From the NCBI RefSeq assembly GCF_963678635.1, contig NC_087062.1:21751789-21815788 (forward strand): 64,000 nucleotides of DNA. The letters are read 5' to 3'. Below are positions 1-10,965 of this stretch, in pieces. Position numbers and translations under genes: made by a program. The notes under the pieces were generated by a model. It searched no databases. It was given only the letters and a program-made list of their open reading frames with translations, and had not been told where the DNA came from. Positions within the stretch are counted from its first letter, which is position 1. The number at the start of each line of letters is the position of its first letter. This stretch comes from Symsagittifera roscoffensis. Taxonomy: Eukaryota; Xenacoelomorpha; Acoela; Convolutidae.

Positions 1-35
1 TTACTGACGTTAATCATAAAAGAAAATCACTCCAA

Positions 36-1440
36 TTTCCGCGCCAAACTGTCTGCAACTGCAAATTAAACAATTATTTTGGCGGGAAAACGTCTAAATT
101 GCAAATTTTCTCTCAAAATGTTCAAGTGTCACTTAAGATTGTAAACTTTCGCCGTTCAATTTTGATTGCCGCACTTAATATGTTGAAATTTAATCACATT
201 TTCGGGTGGCCAGTCAATAAGCAGAATGGTCTAAAAGCAGAATTGGCCCAGGAGCAGAATAATAGATAAATATCAACTTGTATAACTGATCGGTAAATTA
301 GTTATCAGAATTAACAATAATAGCAAAGTAACGCACATTTTATGCATATTTTGAGCAATTTAATCAAGAATTTTTTTTAAAATTATTTAAAAACCTTAAG
401 AAATTAGTCAATTCATGCATAATTTATTGGTTATCTTGATTTTTTTGACGATTCTTATAATTAATTTATTAATTAGCCCGTATAAACCAATATAAGTCAA
501 TATTGTTCTGTTTTTCTGCTCTTGGACCCATTCTGCACTTGGACCATTCTGCTTATAGCTCCGCCTCCATATTTTTGGCTCTGTTGAACAAAGTTTTCAT
601 TTTCAGCACTTGAAATAATTTTTTCTTGGCACTGTTGTACTTCGGCACTGTTGTACTGCTCCGTTAAATCTCATCTCGGCTGCGTAAGCAATCTTAACTC
701 TACAAGTAGAATTTTCGTCTCTAGCTCCAAATACTAATGAAAGAAGAAATCACTATAACAAAAGAAAGCGATGTGTTAAATTGCATGGACAAAGAGTGAA
801 ACGCGGGTATTCACTTATGCAAGCCAGGCCCGCTAAGAATATCTAATCCTAGAAACTCTATCAAATTATTTATTATTATATAGAACTACTTTTGAACAAC
901 CTTAAAAATGAAACTATAACCAAAATGCTCGTATCAAGGCGAAGTCCTGAATGTTCCGACTGCCTTTCAAGGTCTATGGAGCACAGTAATAACATTTAAA
1001 AAAATTAAAAAAAAAATTAAATAAAATTTTTGTTCTTAAGTTTGAGATTTTTTTTGTGAAAATCATCCCCACACGCGCCATTTAAAGTACAAAGTGATAG
1101 ATTTTGCTCCTAGTAACAAATCAATTATGGCAAATAAGCTTCCTTCAACCAATTTGGGACGATTTCTGAGAAGGATTAAATTTCCGCTTACGCTTTAATA
1201 GCGTGAAATATATCGCGCTCTAATTGTCCCAAATTTTTTAAACCGCATAACTTTACAAAAAATGATCACCGGTGAAACATCTTTTCAAAATTTAGCTCAG
1301 GTCAACAATACATTTTGAATGATATAAAAAATTCTCGTCAAAAATGACTAGTTAAAAAGTCGAAATTTGTCTGAAGAAAAATAAAAATCACCCAGAGCAC
1401 AAATATTCTGTTACTTTCGTTACGAAAGTTGGAACAAAAA
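36..1440. repeat. Dispersed repeat block, copy 1
   Basis: This block matches 40,445-41,690 in the same orientation, from the shared TTTCCGCGCCAAA start to the shared TACTTTCGTTACGAAAG end. Stretches in between are nearly identical, such as the GAATGTTCCGAC segment and the region around 560-700. Copy 1 has about 170 extra bases near 240-410. No long ORF or recognisable protein lies in either copy, so it is an interspersed non-coding repeat, possibly a non-autonomous transposon. No terminal inverted repeat was identified. Confidence 0.75.
1047..1435 (-). repeat. R1 dispersed repeat, palindromic GCGCG core
   Basis: This is the last part of the dispersed block. It belongs to a family seen as single copies at 18,290-18,680, 40,232-40,444 and 41,272-41,690 and as the main part of the 28.9-34.4 kb array. 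Read on the minus strand, the core is an inverted repeat flanked by CCAATTTGGGAC and GTTCCAAATTGG arms. It contains GCGCG-type palindromes and is followed by a conserved AT-rich tail. No coding potential is seen. A fold-back or MITE-like element is the simplest reading. Confidence 0.65.
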
Positions 1441-2300
1441 TACTGTAAGTATAATTTCAATGATGGAATGTTTGTTTCGGAGATCTCTACCCTACCATCA
1501 GTGAAAAGCAGCTAGTGTGAAACTTGAACAATTTATTCATGGAAGCGGTCATCGAAAATATGAAGTATGAGTCCACTCGGTGGCTTTGGATCAATTGCGC
1601 AATTTTCCCCCAATTTTTGCGTAGGGGGTGGGGGGAGAGATAGCTCAATAGGTAATTGAGACAAGTTTATAACCACTTGAAAATATTTTGAATGATATAA
1701 AATCATAAAACAGATATTCCAACGACTGTGGAAAGCCAAAATTTACAAATCAAAGCTCAAAAATTTCATTCAGAGTGAACAAAGGATCAATAAAACTGAG
1801 TCATATAATGCGACTTTTTTCTGTCCTAAAAAGACAAAATCTTTTGCGTACAATATTAAGGTGCTGCGGAGAGCCGTTTTTGCTATTCAGATTCAAGGCT
1901 AGAGCACCAACCGTGGTAACTCGCTTTCCTCGAGGAGGCTATGGTCGCCTAAACAAAAATTTGCAAAAAAAAAACTTTTTTTTTCATAAATTTTGATTTT
2001 TTTCCAATTTTTTTACTCACATAAAATATACTCCAGTCGGTCAATTGACTGCGTGCTATAAACATATCATTCATCTACTTGCGTTTGCTGACGGCTTTTT
2101 CTATCGTTTAATCGTTTTTGCTTGGGGGTTGGGGAGATAGCTCAATTGGTCATTACAGGGGCGACGGGGGGGGGGGGGCTTGGTCAATTGCTCATCATTA
2201 TAGCAACTACAATTAGATTAAAGTGTCAAAATTTGCTGCGTTAAGATGATGGCAATGGTTGTTTCAGCGAAAACCTCGAATTTTACGAGGGACTTTTTTT
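1441..2300. other. No gene seen; A-box-like motifs
   Basis: No supported gene. Two similar G-rich stretches near 1,620-1,660 and 2,120-2,160 share GGAGA and ATAGCTCAAT-type sequence, which resembles a tRNA A box. No matching B box follows, so they are at best remnants of tRNA-derived repeats. A 12-14-base G run lies near 2,165. Confidence 0.35.
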
Positions 2301-2715
2301 CAGAATTTAAATGATTACTTTTGTTTTATATACTGAAGTTGGATATTCTGGTTTTAAAAACTAACAATTAATATGGAAAAAACAGCAGACTATTTAAATT
2401 CGAATTGTACAGAACGATTAAGTCAAAAGAGCTGCTTTCTTCATCTGAAACAGTTTTTATATGTAAAAGGTTCAAACCAATAGATCTTTTTAACAAGGAG
2501 AAAGTAATTTCAGAATTTAAATGATTACTTTTGTTTTATATATTGAAGTTGGATATTCTGGTTTTAAAAACTAACAATTAATATGGAAAAAACAGCAGAC
2601 TATTTAAGTTCGAATTGTACAGAACGATTAAGTCAAGAGAGCTGCTTTCTTCATCTGAAATAGTTTTTATATATAAAAGGTTCAAACCAATAGATCTTTT
2701 TAACAAATGAGAAAT
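2301..2715. repeat. Tandem duplication, 210-bp unit
   Basis: Two head-to-tail copies of a 210-bp unit begin at 2,301 and 2,511, each starting CAGAATTTAAATGATTAC. They differ at only a few positions, and the second copy fades out near 2,715. No ORF is conserved across the copies. This is a recent local duplication of non-coding DNA. Confidence 0.85.
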
Positions 2716-4011
2716 TAATTGTGTTACAATATGCCACCAGAAATTTTTATCATTTTCAATATGTTTTTAGGAAAATTTGAAGTCAGATTTCTTGTTTTTT
2801 TCCGATAATTTTAAATCAATACTTTAACTTTCAACTTTTATTAACTTTTATTTTAACTTTTACTAAATAGGTTAACAAAAATAGGTTTTAACTTTTGTTT
2901 TAACTTTCTTTAGATATTTTAACAAAAAATTTTCCGGCAGTTTTCTTGATAAATAAAAATCCTGTTCAACTTAAATTTTGACATGCAGTTTTTTATTACT
3001 TTAATTTTTGTTCATGAAGGACCCATTTCTCATAGGAGAGCATTACGATGCTAAGCTCGGGTACGTCGGTAGTGGTTTGGATTCCTCATATATTGTTTCT
3101 GGAATCTGCATAATTTGCGTTGGAATTCGGAAAATTTCGATAAGCTTAAGTCGAATTCTGATGTAATCGAAGGACAAATGTTTAAACGCTAGTTGCTAAA
3201 ATTAAAATTTAACCAGCTAGCAAAGTTTTGGAATTCATTGACAATGCCGATTTTGGATACAAAAGCTAAGAAATGCTTTGTTTTGAATTCTGCAGACAAA
3301 TGCATTTTTGCAGTTGAAGTGAATTGAAGCAAAGTTTCACTGAGTTCTACTGTTTGTCACTGGACTCCGCAAACAATTTGTTCTTTTCTCACTGGATTCC
3401 AAAATTTGTCACTAGATTCCGGAGTCAATTTTCCTTTTTGTCACGGGAGTCCACAATCAAATTTTGAAATGTTGCAACATGTATCCTCGTGGACCCATTT
3501 TTTCATCGCCCGATTTTTGTAGATTGGTGAACGTCTAATTTCAGTTTACGTGACAAAAATATGTGTCAGCAAATCAGACAATTATAAACTTCTCAATTTT
3601 TCCGCAACTCTTTTTTTTTTCATTTCAATTACTTTTTATAGGACCACCTTTTGTCTGATTACAAAACGAAATTCCTTTTTCTTAGTTGTTTTGAGTTATT
3701 ATGGTAAGAGAATTTGTGCTACCTGCACAGCAACCAGCCCCTCTTTTTTCATGACGATTTTTTTAACACACAGTTCTCACTTTCAGGTGGTTGACGAGCA
3801 CTTTCAAGCCGTGGTTTAAATGTCCAAAGTTACTACGATACAATTTAATTTGCGAATTTCAAGCCCACAATTTTACCCCAGAAAACGATCATAGTTGCTT
3901 CTTTGTAGTCAATCGAAAACTACGCAAAAACTCTTTGTGCAATTTCTGACAGAACTATGCAAAATTGAGTTCCTTTGTAGCTCAGCAAACTAAAAGAGGG
4001 TATAATCTTTG
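2716..4011. other. No gene seen
   Basis: AT-rich sequence with no supported gene. Around 3,230-3,440 it holds several loose copies of a GGAATCC/TTCCGC-type motif that is denser at 18.7-19.6 kb and 28.5-28.9 kb. Confidence 0.4.
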
Positions 4012-4499
4012 TGCGCGCTAATCTTGAGAAATCGTAAAAATATAGAATTTCAAACAATTGAATTAATGAGCATTTTCTTGGCAAAATAACTCTGGAAATC
4101 CACAATTTAACATTTTTCAAACAAACTTTATTATCAGTAACATCGGCCTCAATCATCCGAATAACTCAAAGCAAGCTGCCAAATGGCCAGTACTTGTACT
4201 TGAGACTAATTGGTCTTTTTGACGGTCAGCTTTAATCAAGGTTGAACCGAATTAGACCGAAAAAACGGTTTAAAAAGGTCAGGTGGGGCTATAGCCCCTC
4301 GGTTTTACATGTTTAAAGGTTAGGGTATGGAGGGATTCAAACCCACGCCACCTGAAGATACTGCGGTCTTAACGCAGGGCTTTAGACCACGCGGCCATCT
4401 GTTCTTATATGCAGCTACTTTTTGGTCCAACCATATTCAAGATTCAAGCTTGTGTTTGGTTTATTTGCATTTATACTCTCGCTTACATTTGAGGCTGCA
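4012..4499 (-). repeat. BEL/Pao 3' LTR with tRNA-Leu-like insert
   Basis: This is the downstream copy of the direct repeat also found at 10,966-11,445. It starts TGCAGCC and ends GCGCA on the minus strand. The two copies are clearly related but carry many differences and small indels, so the insertion is old. Placement directly after the DUF5641-like tail and a purine-rich tract supports the 3' LTR reading. Confidence 0.72.
4324..4406 (-). other. tRNA-Leu(AAG)-like sequence inside LTR
   Basis: On the minus strand it reads as a tRNA-Leu body. It has an A box (TGGCCGCGTGGTCTAAAGC), an anticodon arm CTGCG-TTAAGAC-CGCAG giving anticodon AAG, a long variable arm, and a B box (GGTTTGAATCC). The T stem pairs only partly, and no 7-bp acceptor stem is seen, so it is unlikely to be a working tRNA gene. 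The same body sits at the same place in the other LTR. Confidence 0.75.
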
Positions 4500-4515
4500 A
4501 CATCATCCGTCCACA
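4500..4515 (-). promoter_or_regulatory. Candidate polypurine tract
   Basis: On the minus strand GGACGGATGATGT abuts the 3' LTR start TGCAGCC. Position and purine content suit a plus-strand primer for the BEL/Pao element, but the tract is imperfect. Confidence 0.5.
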
Positions 4516-4554
4516 CACAAGGAAGAACAGGAGCGAGCTTTACGGTCGGGCGGG

Positions 4555-4767
4555 TCAGTTCGCTCGTCTCGTAACGGTCTTTATGTCGGCGGACCTCTTG
4601 ATGTAGGCCATAGTGCAGTCTAACGATACGGGCGTGTGGGTAATGTCCACGTGGACTGTCAGACTGTCAGGCTCTATCACCCAAACTACGTCGCCGCCTT
4701 TCAACTTAAAGTCTGATTGGTTGTGCCAATTTGCCCTCTTATTGAATGAAGGAATATATTCCCGCAT
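4555..4767 (-). pseudogene. BEL/Pao pol C-terminal (DUF5641-like) tail
   Basis: A 70-codon open stretch contains REYIPSFNKRANWHN and GDVVWVIEPDS, which match the conserved domain that follows integrase in BEL/Pao Pol proteins. The expected downstream residues are scrambled after the IEPDS segment, showing local damage. It is the last coding block before the 3' LTR. Confidence 0.85.
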
Positions 4768-5135
4768 CCAAAGTGTCCATATTGCGTTAGCGTATGATTG
4801 CGCACTAGCGAACCTCTTCTGATGGTTTAAGTTTTCTTCGATTCGGCGGATTGGAACTACGGCTCTAAATCTAGCGGATTGGAACTAACGGCTGTTATCG
4901 CTCTAGCGTTAAGTGACTGCTCAACAAGGCACAGTGTGGTTCCTAGAACCTCTTCAGTTACTCTTCTGTTGCCTAGGATGTCATACAATACACGCTTGAC
5001 ACTCCTAACTAATCGCTCCTAGGAGCCGCACTGGTGCTGTGCACTGGGTGGACTGAATTTCCACTAGATCTCTTTCTGGACAAAAACCGTGGGAGCGAGC
5101 TTGTTCCAACTCTCAACGCAAGCTAAGAGCTCTTT

Positions 5136-5360
5136 CTAAGCGCCAACAAAGTTCGTGCCGTTGTCGGACATGATGGTCGTCGGAGTACTAGAGTTTGTGT
5201 CGAGAGAGGGGACGACGTTAATGTGTACCGCTCTAGTGGTGAGGCAGGTGAACAGAAAACCCATCTCTTTTCTGTACTTCTCCGGATCGGAACTAGGAAC
5301 GGCCCAAAGTAGTCGACACTGTGTTAGAGAAAGGAGATTGCTTGTAACCCAACCTTTCAA
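5136..5360 (-). pseudogene. BEL/Pao integrase core fragment
   Basis: Motifs GFLFTCLTTRAVHINVVPSL and SDNGTNFVGA identify the rve-type catalytic core of BEL/Pao integrase. The second acidic residue of the DDE triad is in SDNG. The stretch between these motifs is shorter than usual, so part of the core is deleted, and the expected glutamate region is not readable downstream. It would catalyse integration of the element cDNA in an intact copy; this one cannot. Confidence 0.87.
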
Positions 5361-5427
5361 TAGGCAGATCAGACATTATCGGTGTTACAATTTGGGGTTT
5401 GCGTTTTCGGTACCTAATGCAATTAAT

Positions 5428-5786
5428 TTAAATGTTTCGCAGCAACCTGCGCAAATTTAACACAACATATTTCAAACTAACCAACGCACGCATAAAATCC
5501 AAGCCTTGATGGAAGTTCTTAACGTGCAAGTATTTAACCCATAACCGAACAACCTCGTGACGTCCATCAAGTACAATTGGATGCTTGCTATCAAAATCGG
5601 TATTAACCAAACGGCTGATGCGCCCAGTCGAGCGAAGGATGCCAGCTGGTCTAATAAACGGCAAATACTTGCGAATCCGACTGTTGCTTCTGATAACTTA
5701 CCGGAGCTTAGTAGTTTTAGCTCGCTAGGGGAATGTCTCACCCTGGGGCAGGTAAATGAGTTTCTGTTCAACAATGTCCAAATCAC
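5428..5786 (-). pseudogene. BEL/Pao integrase N-terminal zinc region
   Basis: Two overlapping frames together carry the pattern HPIVLDGRHEVVRLWVKYLH and LKYVVLNLRRLLRNI, typical of the His/Cys region before the BEL/Pao integrase core. Upstream frame text includes residues of the RNase H-integrase linker. The change of frame within the domain shows at least one indel. Confidence 0.8.
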
Positions 5787-5989
5787 ACGGGTCGGTAATT
5801 TTTAATGTACTCGACAGGAAATGTCTATGGGATGGCAACCATCTCAACAAAAATGCTACGACCCATTTGTATTTTACATTTGAATTGAATCTCTTCCATT
5901 TACTTTATGGAAGATTTTTGTCTGCCAAAACATCGACGACGAAACTTGACGAGTTTTCCAGACAAATGTAGATATCACATAAAGGTTCT

Positions 5990-6666
5990 TTGTGTCTTAT
6001 CTTATCGATAACCCGTAAATTGGGCTTAAACGGCCAATCGGTCGTCCTCAGTATACTGGGGCCATTAACCCAGCTGCTTTCCTTGAGGGCTTCCGAAGAA
6101 ATCCCTCGTGTACCGGTATCAGCTGGATTATCACCGCTAAGTATGTGATGCCACTGATCAAAGGTGGTAGACTCCAGAATATCACCAGTGTGATTACCAA
6201 CAAAAACGGGTAATTTATTACGGGAAATAAGCCACTGAACAGTGGTACTATCTGTTCACATGAAAATGTCGGTAACTTTGAAAGTAAGACCTTTCAACAT
6301 TTTTTCTTATCAACTGGTTGCAAGAAGAGCCGCTTGAAGCTCTAACTTTGGAATAGATAGCGTTTTCATAGGTGCAACGCGGGCGTAGCCAAACACAAAG
6401 GTTATTTCGGTCTGATGCGAACTAGTAAGTCGCCCACGAAGGAAAGAGACGGCGCAGAAAACATCCTGCGAACTATCACCGAACAAGTGAAGTTCTATTC
6501 GGTCGAAAGGTTCTGTGAAATAGCTAGAAGGTATTCTCAGAGAACCTAACAAAGGAAGACCTGAGTGCCACTCAAGGAACTGCTTTTTATTTTTCTCTGG
6601 GAGATCATAGTCCCGTTTTTGACCACTGATTCGACAGATACCTCTTAATTGAAGGCGAGCCTTCAC
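5990..6666 (-). pseudogene. BEL/Pao reverse transcriptase C-terminus and RNase H
   Basis: The first readable part holds FDRIELHLFGDSSQDVFCAV and APMKTLSIPKLELQAALLAT, the conserved start of the BEL/Pao RNase H-like region; the acidic residue is in LFGDSS. After a frame change around 6,300 the minus strand continues with DSTTVQWLISRNK, FVGNHTGDILESTTFDQWHH and SGDNPADTGTRG, which complete the domain. The fingers/palm part of reverse transcriptase between 6,670 and 7,020 is largely unreadable. Confidence 0.85.
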
Positions 6667-7019
6667 TGTCTACGGAGCTACTTATCCAATTGGATCAAAA
6701 ACAGAGGAAACAAAAGTCAACACGATACGCTGAGTGATTGCTTTGTCCAGTGGACGATCAAACCCACTAACTGGTCTGGACTTTTGTAAACATCGTTAAC
6801 AGAGGAATTGGACTCATCGTTGTCCGGATCAAAAGCGGTTGTTACATCGGGTTTTTTTGCGTGGTAGAAATCTTGTCCAGTTATTATTTCGACTTCCTCA
6901 TACTTATAATGTATAGTTTTTATCGGAGCGAACTACAGTTTTTTTTTCATGTAATTCAGGAATACTTTTGCTATCCTATCCAATGCGGATATGATCCTTA
7001 ACATAAGCTCGAAAAGAAA

Positions 7020-7300
7020 ACGAAAATCCACTATTATTCGTTTCGGCAGAATCTTGAAATTTTACTTGATGAGTTTTCATCAAGCTCGTGGAATTGAATC
7101 CATTTATGATGAGGTTAACGGGAGTGCCAACCAAATGGAGAAGTTTCATGAGATCCGCGGATACCCATGAGTGCGTGGAAGCACTATCGCAAAGAACTAG
7201 GGCATTAGTATTCGTCGCATCCGAAGAGACAGCGAGTGATGCAACTGGCAGGAGGCTATAGGTTGACTCGTGGCTATGAATATCGCCGACAGCAGCGTTT
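7020..7300 (-). pseudogene. BEL/Pao aspartic protease
   Basis: The minus-strand frame through here reads LVLCDSASTHSWVSADLM followed by LIINGFNST, the active-site and downstream blocks of BEL/Pao proteases. The catalytic aspartate and the DSA form of the motif are intact. It lies between gag and the RNase H blocks, as expected. The frame is not linked to an intact gag. Confidence 0.8.
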
Positions 7301-7383
7301 GTCGATACATAATTATTGTTTGCGTTACCTGAAGACGGTGGAACTTTTTTTATCCTTCAGATGAATTTTTTTTCAGCTCCATG

Positions 7384-7797
7384 TTAGAGCACGTCGTTAA
7401 AAGATAGTGTCTTAAATACGGCAACCAGTCCAGAAATTGTAGAGGAAAAGTTATTTACTTTTTCCGAGTTATGCATTTTCAGAGGCGGAAAACTACTCAA
7501 TTGATCCAGATGAGCCCCTACTACGGCATGCAGCTGTCCGAAATTTCTTTGAAGCTTTGCTAATGCGTCCTTATTTAGTACTCCGCTATAGCTATACTCA
7601 GCGATTGCGGAAATTGCGTTACCCACTACGAGTGTTTTCGGATAGGTAAGCTTTTTATCGTTTCTGAGTATGGCTGAGTCGACCAACGATATGAATTGCC
7701 CAAACCACTCATTCCAATTAAGTGGGTTGCCGTCGAACTGTGTCAGCTTCCACTCAGGAAGGTGATCTTTCCGGCTGTGCATGAGTATATCGACCAA
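7384..7797 (-). pseudogene. BEL/Pao gag (DUF1759-like)
   Basis: A 137-residue frame contains LPEWKLTQFDGNPLNWNEWF, SLVDSAILRNDKKLTYPKTL and SSFPPLKMHNSEKVNNF, the classic Gag block of BEL/Pao elements. Length and order match a nearly complete domain. It ends at a stop at 7,384, short of the zinc-knuckle region. In an intact element it would form the capsid-like particle. Confidence 0.9.
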
Positions 7798-8388
7798 CTC
7801 TCTTGCCGAAAGTGGACGCTCGACCTCTGCACCATTTGAATTACCAGGAGTTGGCGCTGGGTAACGCTAAGAAGTACCGCGATAATCAGGAACGATTGCT
7901 GATTAGTCTGCGAAAACTTTTCAGGCTGCGCAAAGAACACAATTCCTCCACTTGTATAAGGAACAAAATTGTTCGGAGGAACAATCGGAGTTACTGCGGA
8001 AAAAATAGTTGTGGACGGAACATAGTGTTATTGAGTTGACATTAAGGGGGCAGTAACAGCTGGTTTCCACAAATTTTTATACGGATTATAGTGCTCACTT
8101 GAAAAGTTATAACTACTAATGGAAACACTTATATGTTGTTGTGAGGGAATTACAGGTGCTTGTTAGCCAGTTACTACTGATCCTGTAGTTTGTTGACCTA
8201 AAGAAACCTGGTTAACTGCTGTTGATGCAGGAACAAATGGTGCTACACCAGTAGGAACGTTTTCAGAAGTTACCGGGACCACTGAGCCTTTGGATTTGGA
8301 TTACCTAGAACTGGATGAGTAGACAAAAAAGTTTGGTGAGGCAAAGTATTATAAACCGGTTGAATGACTTGCTGTAAGCTTCCCGTTG

Positions 8389-9257
8389 TTAACGGAAAGC
8401 AGTAAAAGCTGCGATTGAACCAAACTCGACAAAATTATGCCGTTGTCTTTGAATGCGGTTACTGAAATACAATCCCGGATCATTAGAAATTGCGTGGCCA
8501 TTATTCGTTCCAGCAAAACTTGATGAGATCATGGAACTTGCTAATACAGGATAAGTTTGTTCAGGAGCAGTTGAACGAACGTGCTGCTCTTGATTGGGAA
8601 CTACAACAGCATCAGGCTGATTGTGGTCGACAGATTCGACCCAGTGACGTGTACGATCCTTTTCGTCTATTGATAGTTGTGGAGAGATTCGAGTTAAACC
8701 ACTTTCCTCGGCATTCTCGCTGATTTCCGACAACTCATCTTTCAACTCGAGCCCTTTCAACTCAGTTTCTGCCAGTTTTTTCCTGTGTTCTCCAGCTCCA
8801 ACTCTAAACTACTTTGTTGTTCTAAAAAATTTTGCTTCATCTTGTTTTTCTGCTCTTTCAGTCTTCATGACACTTTTGCCTGTCTCTCAAGCTCCTCTTG
8901 TTTTTCTTTAAAAGCTTTAAATCTCGATTTTTATCAGAACGAGTTTTCGACCTAGCAGCGGTTTAACGACTTGATTTATAGGAAACCGATTGCTGCTATC
9001 GCCTACTTCGATGTGGCATTTTAGAGCGGGTATCTGTTTTATGGGACTGTCTGTGGTTTTTCACTCTTTTTGGAATAATGAGAAGATTTTGAGCTGCTAT
9101 CTATGTTGTCCTGTTCTCTTATTGTCTCATGACTTGTTTTATTTGTGATAGCTTCCTGCAAAACTCCATCGTTACTTTGCGTCAACTTATGAAGCAAGAT
9201 ATCCTGTGTTGTTATCAGTTCGTCGGGGTTGGCGCTATATGCAGCCATATCAATCAA
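8389..9257 (-). pseudogene. BEL/Pao gag N-terminal region, broken
   Basis: Two open pieces (8,389-8,760 and 9,039-9,257) lie upstream of the gag core. Both are polar and charge-rich, with a Lys/Glu-rich, probably coiled-coil stretch between them that is cut by stops. No separate family is recognised. Position and composition suit the poorly conserved N-terminal part of a Pao gag. The true start codon cannot be placed. Confidence 0.55.
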
Positions 9258-10631
9258 CTCATTATTTACCTCGACCGCTTGTTCTATATAGTTCCTAAGT
9301 TTTTCAATATTTGTATCAATTTTTGAGCAACGACTCCGACTCTCTATATATATTCCAAAATAATTTCATGATATTTATAAAGTTCGTTCTTGAGATTGCT
9401 ACGTTTCTCAAACAACTTCTTTAATTTCTTCTGAAACTTAACATCCATGCTTAATAAATTCAGAAAAAACGACTCTCGGAAAATACTTTATTATCATTCA
9501 AGTAAGTCCATCAAAAATTTTAGTACGTCAAAAAATTACAAGGGGAGTAACTTGAAGTTTCAACGCTTCAAGTCTATTGTGAATCAATCTACGATTTTTT
9601 TAGGCGATAAACGGTTCCGCTTCTTCTTAGCTTTCAGTATACTCAAGTATATTCAGTATATTCAGTTTACGCTGTATCGTCTAAGTAACAACAAGGTCTT
9701 CAACTCAAAAGAAGGAGGCTGATGTAGCACTTTATACTTATCGATAAGTATTTGGTCTTTGGCCTTTCGCTTTGAGATGAAGTCCTAAACTCTGTTAAGA
9801 ACGAAAATACCTGTCTTTTTCAACCCTTTTTCTATGTCCTCAGTACCATTGCGGCGACAGTATACAATAGCGGTTATGTTCTACTTGTATCTCAGACGAA
9901 GGCTCCTATGTTGGTCAGTACTCAAACTACGGTTGTTGTTAATGCGGTGCCTACTAATGGAGTTATTTATGGCGTCGCCCCAAATAACTAGATCTTTGCG
10001 GTTCGACAAAAATTGATGCAGATAGCATTGGAAAGTTTTGTGCAAATCCCTGGCGTTAAAACTAAAGCTTGAACCGGGCTTATTGAAAGAAGTCTCTTTC
10101 ACACGCTTTTTTTAGACTGTGCGGATAGTTTACGGAGCGAGTGATCTAGAGAACTGGTCCCAAGTTTGAACACCATACGCTAAGAGCCCTTGTTTGCGGT
10201 GGTAATTACCAATGGGGATGGGAATTAAGTAGGTCGATTGTAATCCAACAACCACGCGAAGGAAACCTGAGGATGAGCAAATTCAACTTAACCTACTTAA
10301 TATCAACGTACCTGACTACTTAAAATTACAGAAATCACGGTTCGGGGGTTCGTGTCAAATATTTATTCAAAAAATTGATCTAAGAATCTTGTCTATGTTC
10401 CCATATTCTGGAGTTTCAATCCGTTCATAATTATCTCAAAAATTTATGGTGTCGGGAAAAAATTACCACTTGGAGCTTGCTTTGGATCTGGCAACTTTAT
10501 AACACCTTAACACTTTGTAATTAACTTTGTTGCAATGAAGGGTTTATAAAAACTAGACTAGTCTTACAGCTTTTGACGATTTTTTTTGGAGATTGGCGTC
10601 ACCGGAAATTTCTCTCTCACGAGTCTGGACA
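9258..10631. other. BEL/Pao 5' region, no clear gene
   Basis: This stretch lies between the broken gag N-terminus and the minisatellite. Short open frames exist on both strands (for example 9,447-9,722 plus and 9,881-10,102 minus) but none resembles a known domain. It is probably leader or decayed gag sequence. Confidence 0.4.
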
Positions 10632-10822
10632 ACTGCACTCACGACTCCCAACAGCTACAGTCGAGTCTCAACAGCAACACTCGAGTCCCAACGGCAACAC
10701 TCGAGTCCCAACAGCTACATTCGAGTCCCAACAGCTACACTCGAGTCCCAGCTACACTGGTGTCCCAACAGCAACACTCGAGCCCCATCAGCAACACTCG
10801 AGTCCCAACAGCTACACTCGAG
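10632..10822 (-). repeat. 20-bp minisatellite in BEL/Pao leader
   Basis: About nine tandem units of a 20-bp motif read ACTCGAGTCCCAACAGCWAC on the plus strand, with one shortened unit near 10,750. Each complete unit carries a CTCGAG palindrome. Because 20 is not a multiple of 3, every frame stays open and reads a shifted version of the same peptide, which creates three overlapping spurious ORFs. The array lies just inside the 5' LTR and PBS of the element. Confidence 0.9.
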
Positions 10823-10942
10823 ATTCTGTACGACTGCTTCGGGCAACTCAAATAACGACGATAACGAACTGCTCGCGGATTCTTCGGGCAACCCAAATAT
10901 TGCCGAAAACAACCTGCTCGCTCTAATTTAGGGCCACTAATG

Positions 10943-10960
10943 GTCCGTTGTGGGGCGCCA
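10943..10960 (-). promoter_or_regulatory. Primer-binding site of BEL/Pao element
   Basis: Five bases inside the LTR end, the minus strand reads TGGCGCCCCACAACGG. A TGG start directly after an LTR is the signature of annealing to a tRNA CCA end. The TGGCGCCC core resembles sites for tRNA-Lys or tRNA-Asn primers; the exact primer cannot be settled by eye. Confidence 0.7.
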
Positions 10961-10965
10961 AAAGG

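Noticed and set aside
1775-1996. 73-codon frame with GYGRLN-like C-terminus
   Set aside because: No signal peptide or domain; it ends in a Phe/Lys run from homopolymers.
4012-4499. Direct repeats at 4.0 and 11.0 kb as two SINE insertions
   Set aside because: TG...CA ends, a primer-binding site at one inner edge and a purine tract at the other, with BEL/Pao genes between, favour LTRs. SINE origin of the tRNA part remains possible.
10573-10931. Three overlapping plus-strand ORFs encoding Ser/Gln/Thr-rich repeats
   Set aside because: They come from a 20-bp minisatellite that is open in every frame; BEL/Pao coding is on the minus strand.
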